Positions 50,460 through 59,767 of a stretch of DNA of 64,000 nt are shown here, one piece after another. How positions within the stretch are numbered: position 1 is the first letter of the stretch; each line of letters opens with the position of its first letter. A program made the translations under genes and the position numbers. Source of the stretch: Pseudarthrobacter equi (lineage in GTDB: Bacteria > Actinomycetota > Actinomycetes > Actinomycetales > Micrococcaceae); assembly GCF_900105535.1 (NCBI RefSeq), contig NZ_LT629779.1, forward strand, positions 3,038,001-3,102,000, in the 5' to 3' direction. Under the pieces are notes generated by a model. That model was given only the letters and a program-made list of their open reading frames with translations. It ran no database searches and was not told where the DNA came from.

Positions 50460-51254
50460 ATGGCATTCGACAAGTCGAAGGCGTATGAGTACACCGTCAT
50501 CGGCGGCTCTCAGGTCTTGACCAGCAGCACCCCAACCCCTGACGAGCGCGGTGGCTTCATCACGCTCGGCAGGGGTGGTGTGCGGGGCTGGGATGAACCG
50601 GTGTCACTGAAGGCTGATGGAACTCCAAACGGCAGGACTGTTTCTCTCTCCGGGGCTGTGAAGGCTCCTGATGGGCGGCTCCACCGCGATGAACTCTACG
50701 ACAACCTCGTTGGTGCTGTCCCGATGGGCGACCCGGAACCGGTGGTGTTCTACCGTGATGGGCTGGTGCGGCACATTCTTGCGAAGCTGGGGTCCACTCC
50801 GCCACAGAAGGACATCGTCAACCCACGCAAGGCGAACTACGGCATTCAGCTCTACGCCGAGGACTCTCGCCGCCTATCCGGTGACGGTACGGGCTACGAG
50901 TTCTCATCGGCTACACAGCGTGGCATGGCTGGCTCCATGACCATGTACAACAGCGGCAACGGCATCACGCCGCCGATGGAGCTGCGCTTCGAGGACTGCG
51001 CTACCCCACGCATCACAGTGGATGGTTCGCCCACAGCGCCTCTCTGGCTCGACTTGACAGTTCCGGCGGGTCTGGAGCTGCGCGTCGATCTGGAGAGCCA
51101 TCAGGCGTTCCTGAGCAACGGTCTGGACGTGACTGGTGCTATCCGTGGCGACTGGCCGCGGCTGGATCGCAAGACAAACACCTTCCGCTTCACAGCGAAC
51201 ACCCTCGGCACAGAATCTCTGGCTGCGATCTGGTGGCTCGACTCTTGGCTATAA
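50460..51254 (+). CDS. distal tail protein (Dit-like)
   Basis: A 264-residue protein starting 2 bp after the tape-measure stop. Between tape measure and the large tail protein, Dit forms the hub of the baseplate. The sequence is beta-rich with a galectin-like C-terminal half (LWLDLTVPAGLELRVDLESH, FTANTLGTESLAAIWWLDSW), and the start AYEYTVIGGSQVLTSS is typical of Dit-family N-domains. Confidence 0.75.
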   Translation: MAFDKSKAYEYTVIGGSQVLTSSTPTPDERGGFITLGRGGVRGWDEPVSLKADGTPNGRTVSLSGAVKAPDGRLHRDELYDNLVGAVPMGDPEPVVFYRDGLVRHILAKLGSTPPQKDIVNPRKANYGIQLYAEDSRRLSGDGTGYEFSSATQRGMAGSMTMYNSGNGITPPMELRFEDCATPRITVDGSPTAPLWLDLTVPAGLELRVDLESHQAFLSNGLDVTGAIRGDWPRLDRKTNTFRFTANTLGTESLAAIWWLDSWL

Positions 51255-51269
51255 CTTTGGAGCTTCCCC

Positions 51270-54086
51270 ATGCGCTTTCTCATTGCTAACAACCGGTCCG
51301 ACCTGATCGTCGGCGCACTACCGCTAAAGAGCAGTGGGTTCGGGTGGGCGATCCAGCAGTTCTTGAACCAGACGTTCACCTTTGATCCGAAAGACAAGAA
51401 GTGCCCGCGCAACTGGCGGGCACTTCTTGAATCAGGCGTGAACTACATCGTTCCAGTCAGGGATGATGCTGACCCGTCAGACCGCATGATCGGCTACACG
51501 ATCAATAGCTGGAGCGAATCCGGCGATGGTCTGATCAAGATTCAGACTTCGACTTGGGAGCGGGTCTACGACAACTTCCTCGCCGGTGGTCCTAGGTTCG
51601 ATCTGGCGGACGTGACGAGCACCGTGTTCGTCACTGTCGCCAGCACAGTGAATCAGGACGGCGTTGGTTGCAACATGACCTTCGATTGCCCTGCCAGCGG
51701 ACGCTTGATCAACAAGTACGTCACTGCCGGTGACCGCCTGACTCCACGAGACGTTATGGATGACATCGCCGTTGATTTTGAGTGGACGACGGATGTCGTG
51801 TGGGATAACGAGGAGCACACCAAGCTTCGCAAGGTGACACGGACGGGCTACCCCCATCTGAGCATCGCCACGACGACGCCAACAATCGCCTTCACACGCG
51901 ACGTAAACGGCAAGGGCAACATCCTTGACTACTCGTTCACGGATAGCCGCAGGGAGGGCGAATACGCCACGTACGTCGTTGCCACAGGCAGCGGCGTGGA
52001 TGATGACCAGATCGAATCAGCACCTGTCATCGACGAGCTGGCAGAGCGGGCTATCGAAGACGGCGGCGAAGGTCGCATGCGTGTGATGAAGTGGGAAAAC
52101 TTCTCCGGTGTCACCACTGTTGCCGAGGCGAACGTCATGGCGCAGCGTATGGCGGACAACTACTTCGCCAAGCGCAACATCATCACCTTGAAGGTCTCCA
52201 CGACCGGAGCGGTCAAGCCGTCACAGATTGAAAAAGGCGCGTTCGTGCGTCTGGACCTCTGGACCAAGGCTGGAAACCGTATTGACGAAGTGTGGCGCGT
52301 TATTGCCTTGAAGGAATCGTCTGATGGGAAGTACTACGAACCGACACTGGCAAAGATCGGCGTAAAGCCCGCTGACTTCCCGCGTCCGGCTGACGTATCC
52401 GAGATCGGTCGTGCGATCCGAGAGGTCAACAGGCGCGTTGATCGTCTGACAAACCGCAACCCCAGCATCAACGGTGTTAGGACCAGCGGTTCACGGCTCC
52501 GCCCTGACGGGACGATTGAACGCCGCAATGGCAGCACGTGGGAACCAGTCACTGCTGGTGGTGTCTCCCGAGGCATCGTGGCGAGCTACGACGCTGCGGG
52601 TCGCACTGCTGACGTGACGATGGACCGCTCCGGAGCGTCCAAGACGGCTATCAACGGTGAGATGGATGCTCTGCATCCCGGCGACATTGTCTGGGTAGCT
52701 GCTAACACTGACCGTGACAGCATGCCGGTGATTGTTGCTGCACCCCGCATCACCAACCCCAGCACGGACATCTTCGGTCCATATGGCGCATCGCCGTTCT
52801 ATCCCATCGATGCGGCTGCTGAGGTTCGCACTCTTCCCTACGGTGCAACGTTCAAGGACGCGGACAACGCGCTCGGCTTCGGTCGGGATGCCGTGGTCAT
52901 CGACAGCCCAGAAGACTTCAACATCTTCTTGCCCGACTCTGGGACTCGCGAGTCGATAAAGCCACCTGCTGGCTACGAATGGGTCCCCGGCATGCAGCGC
53001 GTGTGGGAGAACAGGTTCTTCCAATTCTTCAGCAAGGACGGAAACCCGAACTCTCCGGTCTGGCTCTTCCAGTGGAACCCGCAGACGCGAGGCTGGCTTG
53101 ATCTCGGCGGATTGCCGGCGTTCGTTGACGCCATCACCAATACTCATGGTGACGGTGTGTGGGCTTCTCATAGCGCCGGTGTGGAGGTGTTCGCTCCTCC
53201 CGCAGTTGTTCTGCTGAAGGTCCGCCAGCAGCAGTTCGTCGGGTCGAACCTCTTGGGATGGCGTATCCCCCTCACTGCCAAGGTGTACTACTGGAACGCA
53301 GTAGCGGGAATGTGGAACATCGCCAGCCTCGACATCATGTCGGGCAAGATTCCGAACTGGTGGTCTAACGATGCGCCAGTGTACGACGCAGCTACTACGG
53401 CGATATCCGCGAGCTGGGGGATCAACAGCGGCAACCACGTCTTCTTTCGGACATGGCTTCGCGGTCAGAACCTCGATGTGAACTCGGAGCTACACCACCT
53501 AAATCTTGCATCAGGCGATTTGTCCACGGTTGCTGTTAAATCGGCGTACATCGACGATCAGGACCAAGGCGCGGTGAGCGAGTACGTGGGTTCAGGACTC
53601 GGCAGTTTCATTCGCCTTTCTTCGGACGGGCAAATGTACTGCGGCACCCCGGCAAAGCGCGCCTACGAGTTCGGTCAGATGGTCATCACGGACGCGACGC
53701 TGAAGATACGGAACTTGGATAGTTCAACGATCCGCACGTCGATCGTGCAGCCCGCGAACATGGACTCCAATACGCCGGTGGGTCAACTGATCCCTCAGCG
53801 TGTCTGGAACACTGCTCGCTACATCCTGTCCTCCCAGATTTACAGCGCGGACAGCAATGGAACTGCGAAGGGGTACAGGGGCGCGCTGTGGGACCACTGG
53901 GCGAGTTCCGGCACGTCCTACCAGATCGTCACCCCGGACACGGTTCAGACGGGCATACGGCGCGCGCAGGTGTCGATGCCGATCCAGTGCACCGATGGCG
54001 ACGTGATCGCCAACCTTGACACGTCGAATGCGGATGCAGTTGGCAGTCAGGGACCGTCTCACCAGATTCACCAAGTGGTGATCTAG
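51270..54086 (+). CDS. large tail protein (Tal/siphovirus ReqiPepy6 Gp37-like)
   Basis: A 938-residue protein from ATG 51270. The N-terminal ~370 residues look like a tail-associated hub (FLIANNRSDLIVGALPLKSS; ISDTAINSWSESGD-like IGYTINSWSESGDGLIKIQT; GAFVRLDLWTKAGNRIDEVW). A helical neck ENRRVDRLTNR-like REVNRRVDRLTNRN follows. The C-terminal half is beta-rich with Trp/Tyr-rich segments, probably for host binding. A terminator follows directly. Confidence 0.75.
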   Translation: MRFLIANNRSDLIVGALPLKSSGFGWAIQQFLNQTFTFDPKDKKCPRNWRALLESGVNYIVPVRDDADPSDRMIGYTINSWSESGDGLIKIQTSTWERVYDNFLAGGPRFDLADVTSTVFVTVASTVNQDGVGCNMTFDCPASGRLINKYVTAGDRLTPRDVMDDIAVDFEWTTDVVWDNEEHTKLRKVTRTGYPHLSIATTTPTIAFTRDVNGKGNILDYSFTDSRREGEYATYVVATGSGVDDDQIESAPVIDELAERAIEDGGEGRMRVMKWENFSGVTTVAEANVMAQRMADNYFAKRNIITLKVSTTGAVKPSQIEKGAFVRLDLWTKAGNRIDEVWRVIALKESSDGKYYEPTLAKIGVKPADFPRPADVSEIGRAIREVNRRVDRLTNRNPSINGVRTSGSRLRPDGTIERRNGSTWEPVTAGGVSRGIVASYDAAGRTADVTMDRSGASKTAINGEMDALHPGDIVWVAANTDRDSMPVIVAAPRITNPSTDIFGPYGASPFYPIDAAAEVRTLPYGATFKDADNALGFGRDAVVIDSPEDFNIFLPDSGTRESIKPPAGYEWVPGMQRVWENRFFQFFSKDGNPNSPVWLFQWNPQTRGWLDLGGLPAFVDAITNTHGDGVWASHSAGVEVFAPPAVVLLKVRQQQFVGSNLLGWRIPLTAKVYYWNAVAGMWNIASLDIMSGKIPNWWSNDAPVYDAATTAISASWGINSGNHVFFRTWLRGQNLDVNSELHHLNLASGDLSTVAVKSAYIDDQDQGAVSEYVGSGLGSFIRLSSDGQMYCGTPAKRAYEFGQMVITDATLKIRNLDSSTIRTSIVQPANMDSNTPVGQLIPQRVWNTARYILSSQIYSADSNGTAKGYRGALWDHWASSGTSYQIVTPDTVQTGIRRAQVSMPIQCTDGDVIANLDTSNADAVGSQGPSHQIHQVVI

Positions 54087-54103
54087 CTCTACCCCCTCAT
54101 ATT

Positions 54104-54145
54104 CAGCAGCAGCGCTTCGGTTCCGGGGCGCTGCTGCTGTTTCCC
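54104..54145 (+). terminator. intrinsic terminator after the large tail gene
   Basis: A perfect 12-bp stem CAGCAGCAGCGC (54104-54115) with 54128-54139, 12-nt loop, followed by TTTCCC. Confidence 0.8.
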
Positions 54146-54208
54146 GAAATCAGCCCACGCAAATACTTAGGACGCCTAACAGCACCTCGCACCCGAACGG
54201 AACGACCC

Positions 54209-54763
54209 ATGCCCGTCCCTACTCCACCCTCAAGCTCCGACGTACTGCTCGCGAACTGGGCGATCATCTCGTTCATACTGCTTTTTGTCTTCGGCATCAT
54301 CGCCGCTGTACTGGCAATCACTTGGCGCAACGTCAAGAAGAACCCGAAGGTCATGAATCTCTTGACCAACTTCATGCAGATGGTTGAGGACTACACGGGA
54401 GAACCTGCCCGTCCCGGTGTCCCTGAACGGCTGGGATGGAATATGCGGCTCCAGAACATCGAAGTCAGCCAGACCAGCCAGACGGCGTCGCTCAGGCGTC
54501 TGGAGGACATCCAGAAGGCTCACGGTGAGCAACTTGACTCTGTGCACCACGAGGTGAACTTCAATCACGGAGGAAGCGTCAAGGACGCTGCTGTGGAAGC
54601 TAAGCACGGTGTGGCGGAAGTGAAGACCGAGATGCAGGAGCTTCGAGCGGGACTGGACACGATCACCGAGCTGATCTCAGCAAAGGTGAAGCCGCTTCTC
54701 TCCATAGAGCACACCGTGAACCACAACGAGGTTCGACCGATCGACGGGACCATCGAGGACTGA
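54209..54763 (+). CDS. DUF2746-like phage membrane protein
   Basis: A 184-residue protein with an N-terminal helix (ANWAIISFILLFVFGIIAAV) and a long charged helical region (QTSQTASLRRLEDIQKAHGE; VAEVKTEMQELRAGLDTITE). DUF2746 proteins of actinophages have the same layout and lie near tail and lysis genes. Probably membrane-anchored with a cytosolic or periplasmic coiled coil; the role is unknown. Confidence 0.7.
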   Translation: MPVPTPPSSSDVLLANWAIISFILLFVFGIIAAVLAITWRNVKKNPKVMNLLTNFMQMVEDYTGEPARPGVPERLGWNMRLQNIEVSQTSQTASLRRLEDIQKAHGEQLDSVHHEVNFNHGGSVKDAAVEAKHGVAEVKTEMQELRAGLDTITELISAKVKPLLSIEHTVNHNEVRPIDGTIED

Positions 54764-55112
54764 TCTGTGGCAGGTGCTTATACATACACTCACGCATACC
54801 TACAGCCCTTCATCACCCGCTGCGCTACGTCTCCACCCCTGCTTATCTATGTTCCCGACCACTACTCTCTCCCCTTCATTCACCCCTACCTGACTCCACC
54901 TTGCTTGCTCCCTGATTGCTTCGCGAAGCGATGGGATTCGTGGTGTTTCGTGGTGCTCTGGCTTCCCTGTGATTCGGTCTGTGGTCCTTCGGACTGATTC
55001 AGGTTGGTGGCAGCAGAATGCACCGTCCTGCTGCCCCTTCTGTACTACCCCTTCCCCCTTATAGCTCCCGGTTGCGGGATGCTTCGTCCTGCCTGCTTAT
55101 AGGAGCTTCATC
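54764..55112. other. non-coding gap before the tail-fibre gene
   Basis: About 350 bp of pyrimidine-rich, low-complexity DNA. A 76-codon frame (54767-54997) has no protein-like character and is rejected. Visible structures are the palindrome GCTTCGCGAAGC (54918-54929), GTCCTTCGGAC (54984-54994) and the hairpin GGCAGCAG (55009-55016) / CTGCTGCC (55028-55035). The region looks like an inserted or decayed segment with a promoter for the fibre gene. Confidence 0.5.
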
Positions 55113-56489
55113 ATGCCTTCTGCTACTTCTGCATTCTCTGTCCCCTTGGAAACACACCGACTGGTGGAAGGGATAAGTCCGGACCGCGTTGGGGGAATCA
55201 ATGGGGGACGCGGGGTGATAACTCCGACTGTCTCTGCTGTTGTTCGAAACGGGAAGACGGTGACGCTGGTCCCGTGGGAGTACACCATTGAGGCAGATGG
55301 TTCGATTCGCTATGTGAATGAACTGGGTGTTGTTCAGTCGTTTATCGATGTGCCTGCCTATGACGTTCCGGGAGCAACTGCTGGTACCGGGTTGCAGTAC
55401 AAGGTCCAGCGTTGGTACTCGCAGAATGGTGTCCCTGTTCAGCTTGAGGACTTCCATATCAATGCTCCGGCTGCGGGACTGACGAACTTGTCTAACGTTG
55501 CTCCGGTAGCAGTGGTGGATGGTGTTCCGATCACGAAGGGCGATAAGGGTCCTGTGGGTCCTGCTCCGGTGCTGAAAGCCGGTACTGCGACTGTTGTGGC
55601 TCCGGGGTCTCTTCCGGTCCTCTCAATGCGTTCTGAGGCTCCGGGGACGTATGCGTTGGATGTTGCGATCCCTGCTGCTGCTCCGGGGCGTGAGGGTCCT
55701 CCGGGTCCTGCTGGTCCGGCTGGTATGACGTGGCGTGGCTTCTGGGATGCTGAGATCGACTATGTGGACGGCGATGCTGTTTCCCACGATGGCAGCTCTT
55801 GGTTCGCTGCTGGTGATCCAGCGGTTGGCGAGGAGCCGTCGATCGATTCTGTCTCGTGGCACGTCACTTCGATGCATGGCAAGGATGGTCGTGATGGTGC
55901 TGACGGTCTTCCGGGTCCGGCTCCGCAGTTCACTGCGTCCGCTACGACGTTGGCAGCCGGTGCAGACGTTTCTGTGGAGGTCTCGGGTGTCTCGCCCAGC
56001 TTGCATCTGGAGTTCGGCATCCCTCGGGGTGCTGATGCTGTTGGTGGAAGCGGTGGTGGTGCCTCGGAGCGTTCGACGGGGTGGCACGCCTTCGGGAACC
56101 AGTACGCTTCCCAGCGTGTCCGCATTCGGCGTCGTGGAGACATCGTGGAGGTGTTCATCCTCAGCGTCAGCGGGGCAACTGATCAGTACACGTGGGTCCT
56201 GCCCAACTACTTGGGGTACGGACCGGGCTTCGGCACCGTCATGAACCACCTCTACCCTGTGTACTCCACGGCGAGCAAGCGGCAATTCCTTAAGTGGGAA
56301 GCCAGCAACGGCTCCATGTACGCATATTTGGAGAACCCGGACTACACCAATCCCGCAGTGGATAACAGTGGCGTTTACGTCCACTACTTCCAATACCCGA
56401 CGCTGGAGGCATTCCCGGAACCCGAGGACATTGTGTTGCCTCAGGGGTTCTACAAGATGACGGAGCCGGTCAGCAAGTACGACTGGTAG
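55113..56489 (+). CDS. tail fibre / minor tail protein with collagen-like repeats
   Basis: A 458-residue protein from ATG 55113 (ATAGGAG upstream). The N-terminal domain is beta-rich with repeated PAAGLTNLSNVAPVAVVDGV-type strands. Short collagen-like G-x-P runs follow (KGDKGPVGPAPVLKAG; GREGPPGPAGPAGMTW; GKDGRDGADGLPGPAP). The C-terminal ~120 residues form the receptor-side tip (ASERSTGWHAFGNQYASQRV). Codon use is U-rich at third positions compared with the neighbouring tail genes, which hints at separate acquisition. Confidence 0.8.
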   Translation: MPSATSAFSVPLETHRLVEGISPDRVGGINGGRGVITPTVSAVVRNGKTVTLVPWEYTIEADGSIRYVNELGVVQSFIDVPAYDVPGATAGTGLQYKVQRWYSQNGVPVQLEDFHINAPAAGLTNLSNVAPVAVVDGVPITKGDKGPVGPAPVLKAGTATVVAPGSLPVLSMRSEAPGTYALDVAIPAAAPGREGPPGPAGPAGMTWRGFWDAEIDYVDGDAVSHDGSSWFAAGDPAVGEEPSIDSVSWHVTSMHGKDGRDGADGLPGPAPQFTASATTLAAGADVSVEVSGVSPSLHLEFGIPRGADAVGGSGGGASERSTGWHAFGNQYASQRVRIRRRGDIVEVFILSVSGATDQYTWVLPNYLGYGPGFGTVMNHLYPVYSTASKRQFLKWEASNGSMYAYLENPDYTNPAVDNSGVYVHYFQYPTLEAFPEPEDIVLPQGFYKMTEPVSKYDW

Positions 56490-56542
56490 CCATCGAAGGG
56501 TACTCACTTTTGAGTACCCCTCTAACTGAATAACTTCCCTTC

Positions 56543-56571
56543 AAGGCATCCGAGCACCGGGTGCCTTTTTC
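56543..56571 (+). terminator. intrinsic terminator before the lysin gene
   Basis: AAGGCATCC (56543-56551) pairs with GGGTGCCTT (56559-56567; one G-T pair), loop of 7, then TTTTT. Confidence 0.75.
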
Positions 56572-56595
56572 TATGCCCTGAGAAAGGCACCCACC

Positions 56596-57684
56596 GTGGC
56601 GTACAAGCTTGAAACTCAATACAACAGCCCTAACTTCACCGCTGGCAGCTCCGTTCCGAGCGTCTACGGCATGCTGCGGCTCATCGACTACATCACCATC
56701 CACTGGTGGGGCGAGCCGTCATTGCGCCCTTCCTACGAGGGTGTCGTTGCGTACCTCTGCCGTCAGGGTGGCAACACTTCTGCTCACGAGGTGATCGAGG
56801 CTGGTCGTGTCGCTGTCATCATCGACCACATCAACGCGGCTTGGCATGCTGGCAACGCTACGGGCAACGCTCGAAGCATCGGTCTGGAGCTGAATCCCCG
56901 TGCGAGCGAGGGTGACTACCAGACAGCAGCAGAGCGCGTTCGCGATCTGTGGGCGTTCTACGGCGAGAAGCCCCTCAAGGCGCACAGGGACTGGTTCAGC
57001 ACTGCCTGCCCCGGCGTCTACGATCTGGCGAAGCTGGAACGCCTTGCCAAGGGTTCGTTCGGTGTTCCGACTCCTACTCCCGTAGTTGCGGCTCCTGCCC
57101 CTGTGGTGACCGCCCCAGCGCCTGCTGCACCCGTTGTGGCTAGTGGGAAGCGCCTGACACTGCCTGCTTCTGCAACTGGTTGGAACATCTACCCGTTGAA
57201 CCGTCCTCCTGTGAACGGAATGCAAGTTGGCAAGCTGAACCCGAGCCTGTTCGGCGGTCTGACCTACGACATCATCAGGATGAACCAGCCCGCTGTCGCC
57301 GTGATCCGCACTCGCGACTTTGGCGAGGTCCAGATTTACGTGGGACCTGAGACTGGCGCGGTGATCAGCGGTGCTGCTTCGGCTCCTGCTCCTACTCCGA
57401 TCCAGCCTGTACCAGCTCCGGCTGCTCCATCTGCTGAGCTGCACAGCCGCACGGTGACCAACGCCGTGGCATGGGTCCGCACTGGTCCTCGTGCCGACGC
57501 TCCAACAGCCCCCGGCTACCCGGAAGGGATCGCCAAGGGCGCGACTCTGTCCATCCGTGGATTCGTCGCCGGTCAGGACCCCTACAACAACGGAAACGAT
57601 GCTTGGTACGTCACCCGGAGCGGATTCTTTGTGTGGGCTAACGCTGCTGGAAACTCGCTTGCGGGTCTTCCGAAGCTGAACTAG
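56596..57684 (+). CDS. endolysin, N-acetylmuramoyl-L-alanine amidase (Amidase_2)
   Basis: A 362-residue lysin from GTG 56596 (GAGAAAGG upstream). The catalytic domain (~20-160) has zinc ligands H36 (YITIHWWG), H130 (KAHRDW) and C138 (STACPG), with HAGN at 84-87 and RSIGLELN (E98). A Pro/Ala linker (~160-185) follows, then a domain repeated around FGGLTYDIIRMNQPAVAVIR. After a second PAP linker comes an SH3-like C-terminal domain (NAVAWVRTGPRADAPTAPGY), likely for wall binding. It cleaves the amide bond between muramic acid and the stem peptide. Confidence 0.9.
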   Translation: MAYKLETQYNSPNFTAGSSVPSVYGMLRLIDYITIHWWGEPSLRPSYEGVVAYLCRQGGNTSAHEVIEAGRVAVIIDHINAAWHAGNATGNARSIGLELNPRASEGDYQTAAERVRDLWAFYGEKPLKAHRDWFSTACPGVYDLAKLERLAKGSFGVPTPTPVVAAPAPVVTAPAPAAPVVASGKRLTLPASATGWNIYPLNRPPVNGMQVGKLNPSLFGGLTYDIIRMNQPAVAVIRTRDFGEVQIYVGPETGAVISGAASAPAPTPIQPVPAPAAPSAELHSRTVTNAVAWVRTGPRADAPTAPGYPEGIAKGATLSIRGFVAGQDPYNNGNDAWYVTRSGFFVWANAAGNSLAGLPKLN

Positions 57685-57690
57685 GCGGCG

Positions 57691-58344
57691 GTGTCAGTGG
57701 GGAGACACGTCGCTGTTCGCAAGAAACGCCCGATCAGGAACTCTCTGGTCGCTTCTGTAGCCGTCGCACTGATATTTGGTGTGGCGGCTACGGCTTTCCC
57801 TGCTGTCTCCGCACCCGTGGAACAGCCTCTGACAGCCGAGATTCAGCTTCAACCGATAGTTGCGCCTGTAGGTGTTTCTGTCCCGTTTGAGCGCCCTGTG
57901 GTGACCACTGTTGCCGCCCCGATTCCGGTCGATGACGGGCGCATGAGCCTCGCTCAGTTCATCGCCAAGTACGAGCACACGTATCAGGTGCTTCCCGGCT
58001 ACAGCACTGCCGAATGCATGGCTTTGTTCAGTCACTACAACTATCAACTGGTCCACGGTGATGCCTATTCGGCTCCCGGCGCTCAGGACGTGTGGCTCAG
58101 CAACACGTGGTCAGCGTATGACCGGATCGATGCCTCACAGCCTGCTCGGCGCGGCGATGTCGTGCTGTGGTCCGGTTCTTTCGGTGCCTATCAGGGCGGC
58201 GGCTACGGGCACGTGGGGATCGTTCTGGAGGATCACGGCGGCACGCTGCTGGCTCTCTCGCAGAACCCAACGCCGATTGTTCGGCTCGAACTCAGCAAGT
58301 ACGGGGTGCTCGGATATCTCCGACCCCACAACCTCAAGCAATAA
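57691..58344 (+). CDS. secreted CHAP-domain peptidoglycan hydrolase
   Basis: A 217-residue protein from GTG 57691, six bases after the amidase stop. An N-terminal signal peptide or anchor (RNSLVASVAVALIFGVAATA) and a Val/Pro-rich linker lead to a CHAP domain. Its catalytic pair is C109 (STAECMALFSHY) and H174 (GGYGHVGIVLED). CHAP enzymes cut peptide cross-bridges or amides. With its own export signal it need not pass the holin, so it may act earlier than or together with the amidase. Confidence 0.85.
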   Translation: MSVGRHVAVRKKRPIRNSLVASVAVALIFGVAATAFPAVSAPVEQPLTAEIQLQPIVAPVGVSVPFERPVVTTVAAPIPVDDGRMSLAQFIAKYEHTYQVLPGYSTAECMALFSHYNYQLVHGDAYSAPGAQDVWLSNTWSAYDRIDASQPARRGDVVLWSGSFGAYQGGGYGHVGIVLEDHGGTLLALSQNPTPIVRLELSKYGVLGYLRPHNLKQ

Positions 58345-58355
58345 GGAGCATCATC

Positions 58356-58628
58356 ATGGCGGATCACCGCGCTGTCCCTACAAGTACCCAACAGCTATAC
58401 CCGTGGCGTACCGTTGCCCGGTCCATCTTCCAGTTCGTGGTGGCTGTAGCTGCCGCTGCACCGCTGATCTACGTAGCGATCTTCAGCGCCTCCCCCGAGG
58501 CTGCTACCGGGGCTGCTGCTGTTGCTCTGGCTGTCTCAGGTGCCATCACTCGCGTCATGGCGTTGCCGGTCGTCGATGAGCTGCTGAAGCGCTTTGCGCC
58601 GTTTCTCGCATCTGAACCGAAGAGCTAG
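58356..58628 (+). CDS. holin-like membrane protein
   Basis: A 90-residue protein from ATG 58356 (AAGGAG upstream). It has two predicted helices (SIFQFVVAVAAAAPLIYVAI; GAAAVALAVSGAITRVMALP) and a charged C-terminus ending LASEPKS. Small size, position after two lysins and two-helix topology fit a class II holin. A bidirectional terminator ends the late operon just after it. Confidence 0.8.
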   Translation: MADHRAVPTSTQQLYPWRTVARSIFQFVVAVAAAAPLIYVAIFSASPEAATGAAAVALAVSGAITRVMALPVVDELLKRFAPFLASEPKS

Positions 58629-58670
58629 GCTAGACGTTCATTCACTGATTCAGACAGTTGGATGTTTCCA

Positions 58671-58711
58671 AAAAGACCCCACCTTGCCTTCGTGGCGGGG
58701 TGGGGTCTTTT
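58671..58711. terminator. bidirectional terminator at the end of the late operon
   Basis: A 13-bp stem AAAAGACCCCACC (58671-58683) with GGTGGGGTCTTTT (58699-58711), with T-runs on both strands. It separates the rightward late genes from the leftward cluster. Confidence 0.9.
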
Positions 58712-58723
58712 GTCGTTTAAGGT

Positions 58724-58996
58724 CTACTTGGCACTCAGGGCGAAGACAGCGCCAAGCGTCGTGAGCAACACCCCGAAAAAGGTCATGCCCTCGGTGAAGA
58801 GTGAAAAGCCATCCTTCACATCACCGGGGGAATTCTTGATTGTGGAACTCTTAGCAAGCAGTTCCCCGAACTTGCCCGACGCAGCGATGACTGCTCCCGC
58901 AACGGCTAGCCGCGTCGTCTCAGTGGCGAAGAATCCGGCGAGAAGGGCTAGCCCCCCGCAGATGACTACTGCTACACATACATACACAAGTTTCAT
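58724..58996 (-). CDS. small membrane protein (90 aa)
   Basis: From ATG 58996 (AAGGAT upstream). Two or three hydrophobic segments (KLVYVCVAVVICGGLALLAG; TEGMTFFGVLLTTLGAVFAL) flank a polar middle (KSSTIKNSPGDVKDG). It is the last gene of the leftward cluster. Possibly a superinfection-exclusion or holin-related protein; not recognised. Confidence 0.6.
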   Translation of the reverse strand: MKLVYVCVAVVICGGLALLAGFFATETTRLAVAGAVIAASGKFGELLAKSSTIKNSPGDVKDGFSLFTEGMTFFGVLLTTLGAVFALSAK

Positions 58997-59089
58997 TATT
59001 CGTATCCTTGTCTGTGATCCGGACATTGCTGTCGACAATGTCAATCTTGGATTCCTAACGGCTTCTAAATCTCCCCATCGAAAGCCTGT

Positions 59090-59767
59090 CTAAAGCTCGA
59101 CTTCAACAGGCAGGGATTTTGTGCACTCAGTAGCCGGGATGTCGACGCCGTCCTTTACCCAAGTCTGTCCCGTTAGGACTTTGTACGAGTCAGACTTGGT
59201 GGTCCGCCAGTGGACGCTTCGCGTTTCACCCCAGTAGTCGAGAACAATCTTGTCTGCGCCGCTTATAGCCACGTCGAATGCTGGGGTGAGGAGAAACTCC
59301 TCGACACCCTGCGCTCTGTGGAGCATGCCGCCGAATGGCGTTGACCGTCCTCGGATTTCGCCTACGGGGCATGTCCCACTGGTGCCATCGCGCAATACCC
59401 ATGACAGCGTTCCGCCACGTAGAGGGTGAACGCTAATGTTCTCAATCTCGACAGCAATGCTGCACATGCCCGGTTGAGTTTCGGAGCGCTCGATTTTTGG
59501 ACGTACCACTGGCATGGGCTTAGTTGCGAAAGCTAGCGCCCTCGTCGCATCCTTCGCGGTCGCGGCGCTCTGTCGTGCTGCAATCATCGCGGCGATGGCA
59601 GCCAAGGCACCAGCGGCTGCGGCCACCGAGTCCGCGTCGAGATTCAGTGCCCGCAGGATCGTATACATCACGCCAATAACGGCGATGATGAGGAGGACAA
59701 GGAAGATTGCGGACTGCTGCCGGAGCCACCGCTCCGCACTGCCCCTCCATGCGCGAATGCGACCCAT
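59090..59767 (-). CDS. membrane protein, unknown function (225 aa)
   Basis: N-terminal helix QSAIFLVLLIIAVIGVMYTI and a second Ala-rich helix (AAAAGALAAIAAMIAARQSA), then a beta-rich domain (CSIAVEIENISVHPLRGGTL; EEFLLTPAFDVAISGADKIV) that would be cytosolic or external. Start overlaps the upstream stop (TGATG). The arrangement resembles phage-borne membrane effectors, but I do not recognise the family. Confidence 0.6.
   Translation of the reverse strand: MGRIRAWRGSAERWLRQQSAIFLVLLIIAVIGVMYTILRALNLDADSVAAAAGALAAIAAMIAARQSAATAKDATRALAFATKPMPVVRPKIERSETQPGMCSIAVEIENISVHPLRGGTLSWVLRDGTSGTCPVGEIRGRSTPFGGMLHRAQGVEEFLLTPAFDVAISGADKIVLDYWGETRSVHWRTTKSDSYKVLTGQTWVKDGVDIPATECTKSLPVEVEL

Noticed and set aside
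52491..53438. Minus-strand 315-codon open frame in the tail region
   Set aside because: Antisense to the large tail gene; no start signal and no protein-like pattern.
54767..54997. 76-codon frame after the DUF2746-like gene
   Set aside because: Pyrimidine-rich with His/Tyr/Pro/Cys composition unlike phage proteins, and no ribosome site beyond chance.
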